Assembly: GCF_001484965.1 (NCBI RefSeq)
Contig: NZ_LLYY01000010.1
Location: 100,239-164,238, forward strand
Source of the DNA: Shouchella shacheensis
GTDB taxonomy: Bacteria; Bacillota; Bacilli; Bacillales; Bacillaceae_D
Length of the DNA: 64,000 nt
Direction: 5' to 3'
The position numbers and the translations under genes are program-made. This document shows positions 1 through 7,572 of the stretch, in pieces; position 1 is the stretch's first letter, and each line of letters starts with the position of its first letter. The notes beneath the pieces are model-generated. The model worked only from the letters and a program-made list of their open reading frames with translations. It was not told the DNA's origin and made no database searches.

Positions 1-168
1 ACCAAAGACCATCACCGAAATCGTCGCCCTTGCTGCCCAAGGGATTCCTTCTGGCATTAGCAATAACAACCCAATGAAAAAAAGTGTAGCGACGCCGAAA
101 GAAAAAACGATACGTGCAGGAAGGACGCGCCGCTTTTCTTGTTTACGAGGACGAGCTTCAGGTTCCAT
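1..168 (-). CDS. N-terminal fragment of a membrane permease, possibly DASS/SLC13-like
   Basis: This frame starts at an ATG and runs 56 codons off the left edge, so only the N-terminus is visible. An in-frame TGA lies three codons upstream, which fixes the start. The protein opens with about 20 charged, Arg/Lys-rich residues, followed by a hydrophobic helix and a segment (PEGIPWAARATISVMVFG) that resembles the first helices of anion:sodium symporters of the DASS/SLC13 type; that resemblance is from memory and modest. It lies 276 bp downstream of the TAXI binding-protein gene on the same strand, so it may serve the same organic-acid pathway as a second uptake route. It could also be another small-carboxylate permease. 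Confidence 0.45.
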   Translation of the reverse strand, partial: MEPEARPRKQEKRRVLPARIVFSFGVATLFFIGLLLLMPEGIPWAARATISVMVFG

Positions 169-307
169 ATCAAAGTCTCACTTTTTTATTAAGTAAATTT
201 CTACTCACTTGTTTCGTTGTATTTTGGGCGAGATGACTATGAGTTGTATATTGGATCCAATTACACACCTTCGTTTCCCAAATACGCTGAAACGGATAAA
301 AGCATAG

Positions 308-336
308 CGGTTCTAGAAAAAGAACATCTAGAACCG
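308..336. repeat. 9-bp inverted repeat
   Basis: CGGTTCTAG (308-316) and CTAGAACCG (328-336) form a perfect 9-bp inverted repeat with an 11-base loop in the gap between the TAXI gene and the left-edge permease gene. Neither strand has a proper T-run after it, so it could be a weak terminator of the TAXI operon or a regulatory hairpin before the permease gene. The short open frame across it (217-417) has no ribosome site and no recognisable product. I see nothing else in 169-444. Confidence 0.4.
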
Positions 337-444
337 TTTGCTTCGGTATTCATTCCCGGTGTAAGCGCCGACAAAACGTTCGCTTTACCCGTGAAACATG
401 AGGTTCCGTTTGTCTGATCCAGCATGGCTGCGTTTCACTTGACC

Positions 445-1500
445 TTACTCCCTTTCATATTCTTCTGGATAGAGTTCTTCCGGAAGATCGACCCCTATTT
501 CTTCATAATAGCGAATAGCCCCCGCGTGCATCGGGTATTCCTTATTTAACAATATTGCTTCTGGATCTTCTGCTTCCTCAGCTGAAACATGCGCAGAAAT
601 CATTTGATCGATATTCTCATGGTATGCTTTGACGAGGTCATAAACGAACTCCTCGTTTGTTTCCTTCTGGACCACTCCAAAGTTGTACATCCCGATCGTC
701 TCCAGATCTCCCTCTAATTGATCGTACGTATCCTCCGGGATCACAAAATCATTAAAGTACGGCAACGTTTCCTTTACTTGTTCTCGCTCTTCACCATCGA
801 TTCCATAAATGTTAATGGATGCTTGCGCCTCGATTTCAGTCACGGCCGCGATTGGGATTCCGGCTGAAAATCCGATGTGGTCCAATTGACCGTCGAGCAT
901 TTGCGATGTCATATCATTGGCACCAGCCTGTACTTGATCCGCCGTTTCAATGCCAAGTGCCTCGTAGATCTGAGGGTTATACTCCCCTGGTGTTCCACCT
1001 GCTGGACCTACACCAACTCGCTCTCCCTCATGTTCAGCAATGCTAGTTACACCTGTATTTTCTAGAGACCACCAGTGGAAGGGCGTGGTATACATCGGGA
1101 AAATCACCCGGATATCTTCATAGGGGTCATCCGCCCAATCTCCTTCCCCATAATATCCCTCGAACAATGGTCCTTCCGTTGTCATTCCTAAATGGGCGTC
1201 ACCGGCTCCAAGTAATTGGATGTTATGCACAGGTCCGCCAGTTACTTCCACATTAGAGGTAACATCCAGATGCTCTTCTAACAGATTCGAGAGAGCTCCC
1301 CCCCATATATAATACGTTCCTCCTTGTGAAGCGGTGCCGATCGTCACTGTCGATGGATAATCGAGCTCTTCGAAGTCTCCACCGTTCTCACTATCTCCGT
1401 TCCCATTACCACTCGCTGCATCATCCCCACAAGCAGCGAGAATCGTCAAAGACACCAACATGGTTGCTGCAACGTCCTTCCTAACCAATCCCTTTTTCAT
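445..1500 (-). CDS. TAXI-family TRAP transporter solute-binding lipoprotein
   Basis: Extracytoplasmic binding protein that delivers a small organic acid (or possibly glutamate/glutamine) to the fused TRAP permease encoded upstream in the same operon. The 351-residue product has a lipoprotein signal ending in LAAC (Cys about residue 20), then a Gly/Asn/Asp-rich linker and the TAXI fold, seen in the early TIGTASQGGTYYIWGGAL stretch. I chose the ATG at 1500 rather than upstream starts because GGGGAGG lies 6 bases before it; the ATG at 1506 directly abuts the ribosome site. The mature protein is very acidic, as usual for exported proteins of alkaliphiles. The binding protein is last of the five visible operon genes, separated from its permease by three catabolic genes, so ligand and pathway should match. 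Confidence 0.85.
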   Translation of the reverse strand: MKKGLVRKDVAATMLVSLTILAACGDDAASGNGNGDSENGGDFEELDYPSTVTIGTASQGGTYYIWGGALSNLLEEHLDVTSNVEVTGGPVHNIQLLGAGDAHLGMTTEGPLFEGYYGEGDWADDPYEDIRVIFPMYTTPFHWWSLENTGVTSIAEHEGERVGVGPAGGTPGEYNPQIYEALGIETADQVQAGANDMTSQMLDGQLDHIGFSAGIPIAAVTEIEAQASINIYGIDGEEREQVKETLPYFNDFVIPEDTYDQLEGDLETIGMYNFGVVQKETNEEFVYDLVKAYHENIDQMISAHVSAEEAEDPEAILLNKEYPMHAGAIRYYEEIGVDLPEELYPEEYERE

Positions 1501-1580
1501 TTTCATCCTCCCCTTTTTTCCCTTAATATAAGATGCACTGTCGGTAATTAGAAATAGATTCCCCACAGAGACTCCCTTGC

Positions 1581-2741
1581 TTAAAATGATCGTGGCATGC
1601 CTAGCACATGCTGGCCGACATAACTGCGGATTAAATTATTCGTGATGGGAGCGACGATAAAGAGACGAGCTTCCCTAAACTTACGCTCAATATGGTATTC
1701 AGCCGCGAAACCGTAGCCGCCATACGTGTTCATTGCACTATTTGCCGCTTTCCAGGTGGCCTCTGAAGCAAGGTATTTCGCCATATTCGCTTCTTCCCCA
1801 CAGTTCTCTTCCTGATCAAATAGCTCCGCTGCTTTATCTCGCATCAGTGCCGCTGCTTGAATATTCATATAGTCCTCAGCAAGTGGAAACTGTACGCCTT
1901 GATTTTGACCAATGGGACGGTTAAATACGACGCGTTCATTGGCGTAGTTTACAGCTTTATCAATGAAATAGAGCCCGTCTCCGACACTCTCTGAAGCGAT
2001 GAGAATACGCTCCGCGTTCATGCCTCCAAGGACATACTTAAAGCCTTTTCCTTCTTCACCAATTAGATTTTCCACAGGGATTTTCGCCCCTTCGATGAAT
2101 ACTTCGGTCGTGGCATGATTGATCATCGTATCAATCGGGCGAATATCCAAATGTTCGGCTTGCTCTTTCATATTCAATACAAATAAGCTCAGCCCATCTG
2201 TCTTTTTCTTCACTTGATCTTTCGGCGTCGTCCTTGCAAGCAGAAGCATCAAGTCCGAATATTCAGCGCGTGAGGTCCAGATTTTTTGTCCGTGAACAAC
2301 GTAATGGTCTCCTTGTCTCTCTGCAGTTGTCGAAATGCTTGTCGTGTCGCTCCCTGCCGTAGGCTCTGTTATTCCGAACGCTTGTAATCGCGACGCACCG
2401 GAGGCAATGGGTGGAAGCAACCGTTTTTTTTGCTCTTCCGATCCATGACGGAGTAATGCACCCATTGTATACATTTGCGCGTGGCCGGCCCCAGCGTTCC
2501 CCCCTGATCGATTAATTTCTTCCAAAATAATGCAAGCCTCTTTCATCCCTAATCCTGCTCCGCCATATTCTTCCGGAATTAAAACGGACAGCCAGCCTTC
2601 GTCGGTTAGCGCCTGGATGAATTCCTCGGGATACGCCTGCTTTTCGTCTATCTCTCTCCAATACTCTTCTGGAAAACGACGAGTACATAGCGCTTGGACA
2701 CTCTTTCGAATCATATCGTGGTCTAATGCAGTTTGCGGCAT
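1581..2741 (-). CDS. acyl-CoA dehydrogenase
   Basis: FAD enzyme that oxidises an acyl-CoA to the 2,3-enoyl-CoA and passes electrons to ETF. The 386-residue length is normal. The flavin-contact motif ITEPTAGSD is at residues 124-132, and the C-terminal YGGYGFAAEYHIER stretch carries the Glu expected as catalytic base. AGGAGG precedes the ATG. It lies between a MaoC hydratase gene (18-bp gap) and the TAXI binding-protein gene. With the CoA-transferase this gives an activate, dehydrogenate, hydrate sequence like the degradation of methylsuccinate/mesaconate or other branched dicarboxylates. The exact acyl-CoA substrate cannot be read from the sequence. Confidence 0.88.
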   Translation of the reverse strand: MPQTALDHDMIRKSVQALCTRRFPEEYWREIDEKQAYPEEFIQALTDEGWLSVLIPEEYGGAGLGMKEACIILEEINRSGGNAGAGHAQMYTMGALLRHGSEEQKKRLLPPIASGASRLQAFGITEPTAGSDTTSISTTAERQGDHYVVHGQKIWTSRAEYSDLMLLLARTTPKDQVKKKTDGLSLFVLNMKEQAEHLDIRPIDTMINHATTEVFIEGAKIPVENLIGEEGKGFKYVLGGMNAERILIASESVGDGLYFIDKAVNYANERVVFNRPIGQNQGVQFPLAEDYMNIQAAALMRDKAAELFDQEENCGEEANMAKYLASEATWKAANSAMNTYGGYGFAAEYHIERKFREARLFIVAPITNNLIRSYVGQHVLGMPRSF

Positions 2742-2759
2742 ATGAAAAACCTCCTGAAA

Positions 2760-3287
2760 TTATTGAGTTTGCTCTTGCTTTGATCGAACTTTTTCAAATA
2801 CATCTGCTTTCGCTGTAGGTGCATGTTCTTCTTTATAGACCATAACGGTCCGCTTGTAATCAATCACGATTTGGCCTTCTTGGTTATAGCCATATGTCTT
2901 TACGGTGACGATGCCTACATTATCTCGAGATTTTGATTCTCTTTTATCGAGCACTTCGGAGTAGGAATAAATCGTGTCCCCTTCGAACACAGGATGGGGC
3001 AGGCGAATATCTGTCCATCCAAGATTCGCCATCACATTTTGCGACAAATCGCTCACCGACTGCCCGGTGACAAGCGCAAGTGTAAAGGTTGAATTAACAA
3101 TTGTGCGTCCAAATTCCGTTTCCTTGGCGTAATGATCATCGAAATGAACAGGATTTGTATTTTGAGTAAGCATCGTAAACCAGCTGTTATCCGTCTTCGT
3201 GACCGTTCGACCAAGTGGATGTGGGTAGACATCCCCTACTTCAAAATCTTCGTAAAAGCGCCCATTCCATCCTTCTTTTCTAGTCAT
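2760..3287 (-). CDS. MaoC-family enoyl-CoA hydratase (mesaconyl/itaconyl-CoA hydratase-like)
   Basis: Hot-dog-fold hydratase of 175 residues. The N-terminal GRFYEDFEVGDVYPHPLGRT region and the NTNPVHFDDHYA segment, which holds the catalytic Asp/His pair of R-hydratases, are the hallmarks of the MaoC subfamily that hydrates mesaconyl- or itaconyl-type CoA esters. It is flanked by a class III CoA-transferase gene (17-bp gap) and an acyl-CoA dehydrogenase gene (18-bp gap), which supports a CoA-ester pathway. An ATG with GGGGGAAG upstream is the start. Subfamily similarity is recalled, not searched, so the substrate is inference. Confidence 0.82.
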   Translation of the reverse strand: MTRKEGWNGRFYEDFEVGDVYPHPLGRTVTKTDNSWFTMLTQNTNPVHFDDHYAKETEFGRTIVNSTFTLALVTGQSVSDLSQNVMANLGWTDIRLPHPVFEGDTIYSYSEVLDKRESKSRDNVGIVTVKTYGYNQEGQIVIDYKRTVMVYKEEHAPTAKADVFEKVRSKQEQTQ

Positions 3288-3304
3288 ACGACTTCCCCCT
3301 TTTT

Positions 3305-4483
3305 TTAAATGACACCGGTTTTTTTCAATGCCTGGATTTCACTTTCTCCTAACCCACACTGTTCTAAGATCACATTTGTGTGCTCGCCAATATCAGGTAC
3401 AGCGCCCATGACACTTTCCACCCCACTGATCGACACGGGCGGGATCAAGGCTTGAATCGAGCCCACAGGCGTATCGACTTCCCGCCATCGCTCCCGTGCT
3501 CGCAACTGCGGATGCTCAAAAAATTCGTTCATCGTATTTAATCTTGCATTGGCAATTTGCGCCTTTTCCAAGCGTTCAATCACAGTCTCCGCCTCTAACC
3601 CTGAGAAGATTTCTTCGATTAGATTGGTTAATGACTCACGGTTTTCCGAGCGTTTCGCATTGCTATTAAATCGCTGGTCCTCGGCGACTTCAAGACGCTT
3701 GAGCACCAACTTGCAAAACCTGAGCCACTCCCGTTCATTTTGAAGACCGACAAAAACCGTTTTTTCATCCCCACACCGAAACGGCCCGTACGGGTAAATG
3801 GTGGAATGGCTCGCTCCTTTCCGTTGCGGTTCTCTTCCCCCGTAGGCTGCATAGTAGGCTGGGTACCCCATCCATTCTCCTAATGCCTCCAGCATCGATA
3901 CATTCACCACCTGGCCTTCACCCGTACGCGAGCGAACGAGAAGTGCTGTCAAGATACCTGAATACATATACATTCCGGCCGCAATGTCAGCAATCGATAT
4001 TCCAGCCTTTGAAGGTGTCTCTTCACTGCCGGTGATGGAAACGAGCCCGGCTTCACACTGTACGAGCAGATCGTAGGCTTTCTTATCTTTATATGGACCC
4101 GTGTCTCCGTACCCGGTTAAGTTACAAACGATTAATTCAGGATAACGTTCTCTCAACACCTCTGATCCATAACCTAACCGTTCCATCGCTCCTGGTGCTA
4201 AATTTTGAATAAAGACATCCGCCTCAGCTAATAGCTGTTCGAAAACCGGTTTTACTTTTTCTGATTTCAAATCAAGCGTCAACGACTCTTTCGAACGGTT
4301 CGCCCAGACAAAATGACTCGACATTCCATTGACGGTACTATCATAATGCCTAGCAAAGTCCCCGGTCTTCGGACGCTCCACTTTGATGACTCGCGCACCT
4401 AGGTCGGCTAATTGACGTGTTGTAAAGGGCACCGCCACTGCCTGCTCGACGGAGAGGACAGTCACTCCTTCTAAAGGTTTCAT
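3305..4483 (-). CDS. class III (CaiB/BaiF) CoA-transferase
   Basis: Family III CoA-transferase of 392 residues that moves CoA between acyl-CoA and a free acid, probably activating the acid imported by the TRAP system. Seen: an N-terminal region with VDVS-like strands, NLTGYGDTGPYKDKKAYDLL, and the ADIAAG motif whose Asp166 corresponds to the Asp that forms the acyl-anhydride in formyl-CoA transferase. The downstream NVSMLEALGEW segment has Asn where many relatives have Asp, but that is not the nucleophile position. AGGAGA lies 8 bases before the ATG. It is second in the operon, 32 bp after the TRAP permease gene. Confidence 0.87.
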   Translation of the reverse strand: MKPLEGVTVLSVEQAVAVPFTTRQLADLGARVIKVERPKTGDFARHYDSTVNGMSSHFVWANRSKESLTLDLKSEKVKPVFEQLLAEADVFIQNLAPGAMERLGYGSEVLRERYPELIVCNLTGYGDTGPYKDKKAYDLLVQCEAGLVSITGSEETPSKAGISIADIAAGMYMYSGILTALLVRSRTGEGQVVNVSMLEALGEWMGYPAYYAAYGGREPQRKGASHSTIYPYGPFRCGDEKTVFVGLQNEREWLRFCKLVLKRLEVAEDQRFNSNAKRSENRESLTNLIEEIFSGLEAETVIERLEKAQIANARLNTMNEFFEHPQLRARERWREVDTPVGSIQALIPPVSISGVESVMGAVPDIGEHTNVILEQCGLGESEIQALKKTGVI

Positions 4484-4515
4484 CTAAACATTCTCCTCTC
4501 TTCAAAGTTCTCCAT

Positions 4516-6489
4516 CTATTGACTGTAGTCGTTATGTGGCAACGGCTGACTCGGTGTTCTGTTTTTCGATTTCTGAATCAAGATGCAAATGACCACTAGC
4601 CCCACCGCTGCAAAATCTGTCTGCCAACCGGAAAGCATGAACAATAAGGCTGAAATGAACAAAATCATCCTTGTATACCAGGCTGCTTGGTGTTTAAAGA
4701 ACCATCCTTCGACAGCGGCTGCCAGAAAATAAACGCCAATGATCGCACTAACAATCGCTATTGTGACCGTTCCTGTTGTTCCTTCTAACAATAACAACTC
4801 CGGACTGATGAAAAACATGAAAGGAACGATATAAGCCGCCAACCCTAGTTTGAAGGCAGTGACGCCTGTTTTCATCGGATTGGTGCCAGCTACCCCAGCC
4901 GCCGCAAAGGCAGCGAGTGCGACCGGCGGCGTAATGGCGGACATCACTGCGTAATAGAACACAAACATATGAGCGACTAGTGGTTCAATCCCTAGATTGA
5001 CAAGCCCCGGCGCAATGACTGAAGCGGCGACCGCATAAGCGGCCGTTGTCGGCATCCCCATGCCTAGTAATATAGAGATCCCCATCGCGAAGAATAAGGC
5101 GATCATAATATTGCTGTCCGCAACGGAAAGAAGCATTGAACTGAAACGCTGGCCAACACCGGTTAAGGCGATAACGCCAACGATGATTCCTGCACTCGCA
5201 ACGATTGCGATTAATTGAATCGCATTTTTCATCCCAAGCTCCAACGCTTGAATCACATGCTTCAGGCCCATCCGCGTTTCTTTTAAGAAGAGACTGATAA
5301 GGAAGCAAGTCACAATCCCAATTGTCCCAGCTCGAATAATGGAGAAACCGCTCATCAACAAGTAAATGAGGATGACAACAGGTAGAAAGAGGTAGGCTTT
5401 TTTCGCAAGTTCCTTTATACTAGGCAATTGTTTGCGGGGCACTCCGCTTAACCCCTGTTTACTCGCTTCAAAGTCAACCATAAAATAAACGCTTACAAAA
5501 TAGAGGACAGCAGGAATAATCGCTGCGACAATGATTTCTGCGTAGGGGATCCCCGTAATCTCTGCCATTAGAAAGGCGCCTGCACCCATAATCGGAGGTA
5601 GAATTTGACCTCCAGAGGAAGCGGTGGCTTCTACCGCCGCTGAAAAGCGCGGATGGTATCCAGTCCTTTTCATGAGCGGGATGGTCAACGACCCTGTTGC
5701 AACAACATTCCCAGCTGAAGTTCCGTTAATCGTACCCATAAGCGCAGAACCAAAGATAGAGACTTTCGCCGGCCCGCCACGTCGACTACCCGCCGCGGCG
5801 AAGGCTACATCCATAAAGTACTGGCCAACACCAGACCTTTGCAAGAAAGCACCAAATATAATGAACAGGATAATGTAGCGAGACGAAACATCTGTGGTGA
5901 GACCGAACACACCGTCTAAACTAAACACATATGTAACAAAGCGCTCTAGTGAGTAGCCGCCATGATTGAGAATCCCCGGAAGATAAGGACCTGCAAAAAC
6001 GTAAAATACAAATACCAACGCCAATAATGGCAACGTCCATCCGCTTGTCCGACGTGTTAATTCGAACACGAGTAATAACCCGATAAGTGAAACGATAAAA
6101 TCAAGCCCCGTTGGACTTACCCCAAAGCGGAAAATTAATTGGTCAAGGTTCGCATAAATATACCAACCTATGAAAATAGCGGCAATCATTAAAATCCAGT
6201 CAATTATTGGAATACTGTTTTTCTTCGTCCTCCAACCTGGATAAAGCATGAGCCCAAGCACAATCCCAAAGACGACGTGTGTCGTCCTAAAAACCCACGG
6301 ATCGATCGGATTAAAATTTAGAATATAGATATGAAACAATGCACCAAAAACGGCGATAGTCGCAAATAAGTACCGTGTCCATCCTGTTAAATGACGAGTG
6401 GATGAACTCGCTTCGGTCGTATCTTCCTCAACGGTAGTATTTATCTTGTGATCACTTTGATGTTCGTTGCTGTTGCTCAAGGTAGTCAC
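4516..6489 (-). CDS. TRAP transporter permease, fused 4TM/12TM subunits
   Basis: Inner-membrane permease of a TAXI-TRAP transporter: 657 residues combining the small (about 4-helix) and large (about 12-helix) TRAP subunits in one chain, as is usual for TAXI systems. The large-subunit part shows ALMGTINGTSAGNVVATGS and GMGMPTTAAYAV, typical of DctM-like domains, and an ITPPVALAAFAAAG loop. It uses the Na+ gradient together with the lipoprotein at 445-1500. The GTG at 6489 follows AAAGGCG closely; a TTG at 6480 has better spacing from GGCGGTGA and is a possible true start. First gene of the operon, with a cre-like site and palindromes upstream. Confidence 0.9.
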   Translation of the reverse strand: MTTLSNSNEHQSDHKINTTVEEDTTEASSSTRHLTGWTRYLFATIAVFGALFHIYILNFNPIDPWVFRTTHVVFGIVLGLMLYPGWRTKKNSIPIIDWILMIAAIFIGWYIYANLDQLIFRFGVSPTGLDFIVSLIGLLLVFELTRRTSGWTLPLLALVFVFYVFAGPYLPGILNHGGYSLERFVTYVFSLDGVFGLTTDVSSRYIILFIIFGAFLQRSGVGQYFMDVAFAAAGSRRGGPAKVSIFGSALMGTINGTSAGNVVATGSLTIPLMKRTGYHPRFSAAVEATASSGGQILPPIMGAGAFLMAEITGIPYAEIIVAAIIPAVLYFVSVYFMVDFEASKQGLSGVPRKQLPSIKELAKKAYLFLPVVILIYLLMSGFSIIRAGTIGIVTCFLISLFLKETRMGLKHVIQALELGMKNAIQLIAIVASAGIIVGVIALTGVGQRFSSMLLSVADSNIMIALFFAMGISILLGMGMPTTAAYAVAASVIAPGLVNLGIEPLVAHMFVFYYAVMSAITPPVALAAFAAAGVAGTNPMKTGVTAFKLGLAAYIVPFMFFISPELLLLEGTTGTVTIAIVSAIIGVYFLAAAVEGWFFKHQAAWYTRMILFISALLFMLSGWQTDFAAVGLVVICILIQKSKNRTPSQPLPHNDYSQ

Positions 6490-6529
6490 CGCCTTTCTCT
6501 GATTTAACCAACCTTTTCCTTTCTGGTTC

Positions 6530-6543
6530 TGCCTAACCAGGCA
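6530..6543. promoter_or_regulatory. palindrome in the TRAP operon leader, candidate GntR operator
   Basis: TGCCTAACCAGGCA is a perfect 5-4-5 palindrome about 40 bp before the TRAP permease start; it overlaps a second one, CTGGTT-N6-AACCAG (6523-6540). TGGT/ACCA half sites resemble operators of FadR-type GntR proteins, and the GntR/FCD gene lies just upstream. Assignment to that regulator is inference. Confidence 0.4.
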
Positions 6544-6564
6544 TGTTTACCTTAGTCATTCTTT

Positions 6565-6578
6565 TGTAAGCCCTTTCA
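6565..6578. promoter_or_regulatory. cre-like site (CcpA) upstream of the TRAP operon
   Basis: On the minus strand TGAAAGGGCTTACA matches the catabolite-responsive consensus TGWAANCGNTNWCA except for one G replacing the central C. It lies between the GntR gene and the TRAP operon, where glucose repression of an organic-acid pathway would be expected. The mismatch is at a normally conserved position. Confidence 0.4.
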
Positions 6579-6655
6579 ATTCTCTGTTAAAAAATATTGT
6601 GAATTTCCGACTTTTGTCAGTCACTCACTACAAAAAACAAGAGCTCCCCCACCTC

Positions 6656-7315
6656 CTATTTGGAATTGCTGTTGGATTTGATATACAAGATCAAACGTTT
6701 TCCTGTTTCTGCAATATGATCACAGAGTAAGATGGCTGCTCCATCTGGATCATCTGCTTTTAATGCCTGTACGATTTTTCGATGATCGTCATTTGATTTT
6801 TCCATTTGTCCCTGTAAAAAATCAGGCGTTTGCTGCGAGTACCCATTCCACAGTACTTGAATGAATGTGGCAAGCCGTTTCCATTCGCAATGTTTCATCA
6901 GTTCTTTGTGGAACTGGACGTTATGTTGGACAAACTTTTCAGTGTCCCTCGTACTGTCCATTTCTTGAACAAGTGTCTCTAACGCTGCTATATCTTCTTT
7001 AGTCATAGAAGGATACGACTTTGTGAGGGCAAGCTTTTCTAACTCTGAACGAAGTACATAATTTTCTTCGATTGCCCCCATATCTATTTCACTTACAAAG
7101 GCTCCTCGGTATGGTTCAATTCGAACGAGTCCTTCAATTTCTAATTGTTTTAACGCTTCGCGAATGGGCATTCGGCTGATTCCCAACTGTTTCGCTAACT
7201 GGTCCTGCACTAGCTTCGATCCAGGAGCGAAATCTCCCCTGAGAATTGCCTTGCGAATCGCATTGCTCGCCTTTATTTGAATTGAATCTTTATTCTCTAA
7301 TTGAAAATTCTCCAT
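6656..7315 (-). CDS. GntR-family regulator with FCD domain
   Basis: Ligand-responsive DNA-binding protein, 219 residues, most likely the local regulator of the TRAP/CoA operon that begins 167 bp downstream. Residues about 10-75 form the winged helix (KQLGISRMPIREALKQLEIEGLV is the recognition region) and the rest is an all-helical FCD effector domain with the usual acidic/His metal-site region. I chose the ATG at 7315, seven bases after AGGAG; the ATG at 7321 sits one base after it. It is transcribed in the same direction as the operon, but the 167-bp gap with operator-like sites suggests a separate promoter for the operon. Confidence 0.85.
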   Translation of the reverse strand: MENFQLENKDSIQIKASNAIRKAILRGDFAPGSKLVQDQLAKQLGISRMPIREALKQLEIEGLVRIEPYRGAFVSEIDMGAIEENYVLRSELEKLALTKSYPSMTKEDIAALETLVQEMDSTRDTEKFVQHNVQFHKELMKHCEWKRLATFIQVLWNGYSQQTPDFLQGQMEKSNDDHRKIVQALKADDPDGAAILLCDHIAETGKRLILYIKSNSNSK

Positions 7316-7336
7316 ATCCATTCTCCTATCTTGTTA

Positions 7337-7347
7337 GATAGTATATC
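7337..7347. promoter_or_regulatory. GATA-N3-TATC palindrome before the GntR gene
   Basis: GATAGTATATC lies 22 bp upstream of the GntR start codon and is an imperfect palindrome that could serve autoregulation. It is short, and no second copy was found at the TRAP operon. Confidence 0.25.
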
Positions 7348-7475
7348 GTATCCAATCGCCAATGGCAATAGTTCTTTACAAATTTTTAAATTAATTCGCA
7401 TTCAAACGTCGTGGGTTTTATTTTTGACTCTCAGCTTTTCTTTGCAGCTTTTTCGTATAAAATCAACCTTTTCCG

Positions 7476-7504
7476 TTTACACTGGACATTTGAGACGGTA
7501 AACT
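7476..7504 (+). promoter_or_regulatory. sigma-A promoter of the ABC-F gene
   Basis: TTTACA (-35, 7476-7481), exactly 17 bases, then TAAACT (-10, 7499-7504), about 70 bp upstream of the ABC-F start codon. The same GGTAAACTA -10 sequence recurs before three other plus-strand genes in this window. Confidence 0.6.
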
Positions 7505-7572
7505 ACTAAGTGGATGAAAAATCGCAGGGATCACGCGTCATCCCAGAGAACACAGCATGGGAGGCTTTTTTT

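Noticed and set aside
217..417. 66-codon open frame on the plus strand
   Set aside because: No ribosome site, no recognisable motif, and it lies across an inverted repeat in a gap.
3305..4483. Asn194 of the CoA-transferase where relatives have Asp, as a lost catalytic residue
   Set aside because: The nucleophile of family III enzymes aligns with Asp166 in ADIAAG, which is present.
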